A stretch of 64,000 nt of DNA. It comes from Pseudomonas silesiensis. GTDB lineage: Bacteria; Pseudomonadota; Gammaproteobacteria; Pseudomonadales; Pseudomonadaceae. The notes below the pieces were generated by a model. It worked only from the letters and a program-made list of their open reading frames with translations. It did not search any database and was not told where the DNA came from. A program made the position numbers and the translations under genes. This document shows positions 62,917 to 64,000 of this stretch, in pieces. The DNA lies in contig NZ_CP014870.1 of NCBI RefSeq assembly GCF_001661075.1, forward strand, positions 5,151,703 through 5,215,702, given 5' to 3'. Each line of letters starts with the position of its first letter. Positions within the stretch are counted from its first letter, which is position 1.

Positions 62917-64000
62917 ATGCGTATCCACGTCAGCTTTATCGACCGCGTCGGCATTACCCAGGAAGTCCTGGCCTTGCTCGGCGGGCGCAATCTCAACCTG
63001 GATGCGGTGGAAATGGTGCCGCCCAACGTCTACATCGATGCCCCGACCCTGAGCCCGCAAGTTCTCGAAGAGCTGCGCGATGCCTTGTTCAATGTACGTG
63101 GCGTGCAAGCGGTGACGGTGGTCGACATCCTACCCGGGCAGCGTCGGCATTTGCAGCTCGATGCATTGCTTGCGGCAATGACCGACCCGGTGCTGGCGCT
63201 GGACAGCGCCGGCAAGGTGCTGCTGGCCAACCCGGCGTTGATCGCCCTGTACGGTCGGGAACCGGCCGGTGAAAGCGTCGCCGACCTGTTCGCCGACGCG
63301 GCACTGCTGGATGCCTTGCTGGAAAACGGCTTTCGTTTGCCGCTGCGCGAGGTCACTGTCAACGGCCAGACCCTGTTGCTGGACGCCACCCCCATCACCG
63401 ACGCCGGCGCCCTGCTCACGCTGTATCAACCGAACCGCATCGGCGAACGCCTCTCGGCGCTGCACCACGACCATGCCGAGGGCTTCGATGCGTTGCTGGG
63501 CGAGTCGCCGACGATTCGCACGCTCAAGGCCCGCGCCCAACGGGTCGCGGCGCTCGATGCGCCCTTGTTGATCCAGGGCGAAACCGGCACCGGCAAAGAA
63601 CTGGTGGCCCGTGCCTGTCACGCCATCAGTGCCCGGTACAGTTCACCGTTCCTGGCGCTGAACTGCGCGGCATTGCCGGAGAACCTCGCCGAAAGCGAGC
63701 TGTTCGGCTACGCCCCCGGCGCGTTCACCGGCGCGCAGCGGGGCGGCAAGCCGGGGCTGATGGAGCTGGCCAACCAGGGCACGGTATTTCTCGATGAGAT
63801 CGGCGAGATGTCACCTTACTTGCAGGCGAAACTATTGCGCTTCCTCAATGACGGCAGCTTCCGCCGTGTGGGGGGTGATCGTGAGGTCAAGGTCAACGTG
63901 CGGATTCTCAGCGCGACCCATCGGGACCTGGAAAAGATGGTCAGCGAAGGTTCCTTCCGCGAAGATCTGTTCTATCGCCTCAACGTCCTGAACGTCGAAG
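62917..64000 (+). CDS. gcsR: TyrR-like sigma-54 activator, GcsR-like (C-terminus cut)
   Basis: The first 361 residues are visible. An ACT-like ligand domain (MRIHVSFIDRVGITQEVLALLGG) and a PAS region (about 85-180) precede the AAA+ domain: Walker A GETGTGKE at 221-228, sigma-54-contact GAFTGA at 268-273, and Walker B VFLDEIGEMSP. The N-terminus resembles GcsR of P. aeruginosa (glycine cleavage) as I recall it rather than PhhR. The HTH domain lies beyond the window. Confidence 0.8.
   Translation, partial: MRIHVSFIDRVGITQEVLALLGGRNLNLDAVEMVPPNVYIDAPTLSPQVLEELRDALFNVRGVQAVTVVDILPGQRRHLQLDALLAAMTDPVLALDSAGKVLLANPALIALYGREPAGESVADLFADAALLDALLENGFRLPLREVTVNGQTLLLDATPITDAGALLTLYQPNRIGERLSALHHDHAEGFDALLGESPTIRTLKARAQRVAALDAPLLIQGETGTGKELVARACHAISARYSSPFLALNCAALPENLAESELFGYAPGAFTGAQRGGKPGLMELANQGTVFLDEIGEMSPYLQAKLLRFLNDGSFRRVGGDREVKVNVRILSATHRDLEKMVSEGSFREDLFYRLNVLNVE

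Overview
The window is a chromosomal segment of a fluorescent Pseudomonas (P. fluorescens/P. putida-type gene content). The evidence is high-GC codon use, abundant paired REP elements with the GTAGGAGC / GTGGGAGC core, and a gene order from hemO through ECF sigma, gap, edd, glk, gltR, gtrS, gtsABCD, oprB, hexR, zwf, pgl and eda that I recall from P. putida. No tRNA, rRNA, insertion sequence, prophage or CRISPR array is visible.

Layout. 1-6.4 kb: truncated cardiolipin-synthase-like gene, YceI protein, a serine hydrolase pair, an acyl-CoA dehydrogenase-like gene, ornithine-lipid genes olsB-olsA, and ACP phosphodiesterase. 6.4-9.2 kb: ArsR-type regulator, MFS exporter and Old Yellow Enzyme, with palindromic sites upstream. 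9.3-12.5 kb: GNAT, GyrI-like and LysE-like proteins and the alanine transaminase alaC. 12.6-15.9 kb: gluconate uptake (gntT, gntK, gntR) with three matching operator sites. 16.5-18.5 kb: an AT-richer patch with two convergent, diverged copies of a secreted I36 / beta-gamma-crystallin-like protein. 18.5-21.6 kb: a 36-residue basic protein, GNAT, peptide deformylase, BrkB-type protein, CsbD protein and a small hypothetical protein. 21.7-27.3 kb: fadD1, fadD2, a lipase-like hydrolase and phaJ1. 27.4-33.5 kb: aromatic-acid-type efflux operon, a DUF2383 stress protein, a DUF3820 protein, a class V aminotransferase and an intradiol dioxygenase.

33.6-53 kb is a complete glucose uptake and Entner-Doudoroff block: oprB porin, GtsABCD ABC transporter, glk, zwf, pgl, edd, eda, gap, mgsA, a hexose-6-phosphate mutarotase and an AGE epimerase. 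Its regulators HexR and GltR/GtrS are encoded within it. HexR-type operators lie in the zwf/hexR and edd/gap intervals. A-rich Hfq/Crc-type motifs sit beside the start codons of gntT, oprB, gtsA and the AGE epimerase, suggesting coordinated catabolite repression.

53-58.2 kb is a heme-acquisition unit: Fur-box-preceded ECF sigma factor, FecR-type anti-sigma, a TonB-dependent receptor with an N-terminal signalling domain, and heme oxygenase. The receptor and heme oxygenase genes share an identical bipartite upstream sequence (TTTTTACT-N15-GTTCGTCTCGTTA), the best candidate here for a dedicated sigma-factor promoter. 58.3-64 kb: DUF454 protein, a dCache chemoreceptor, a CaiB-type CoA transferase, and a truncated TyrR-like sigma-54 activator resembling GcsR.

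Most genes are ordinary core Pseudomonas genes. The best candidates for new biology are the convergent crystallin-like pair, the shared heme-regulon promoter, and the ArsR/OYE operator array.
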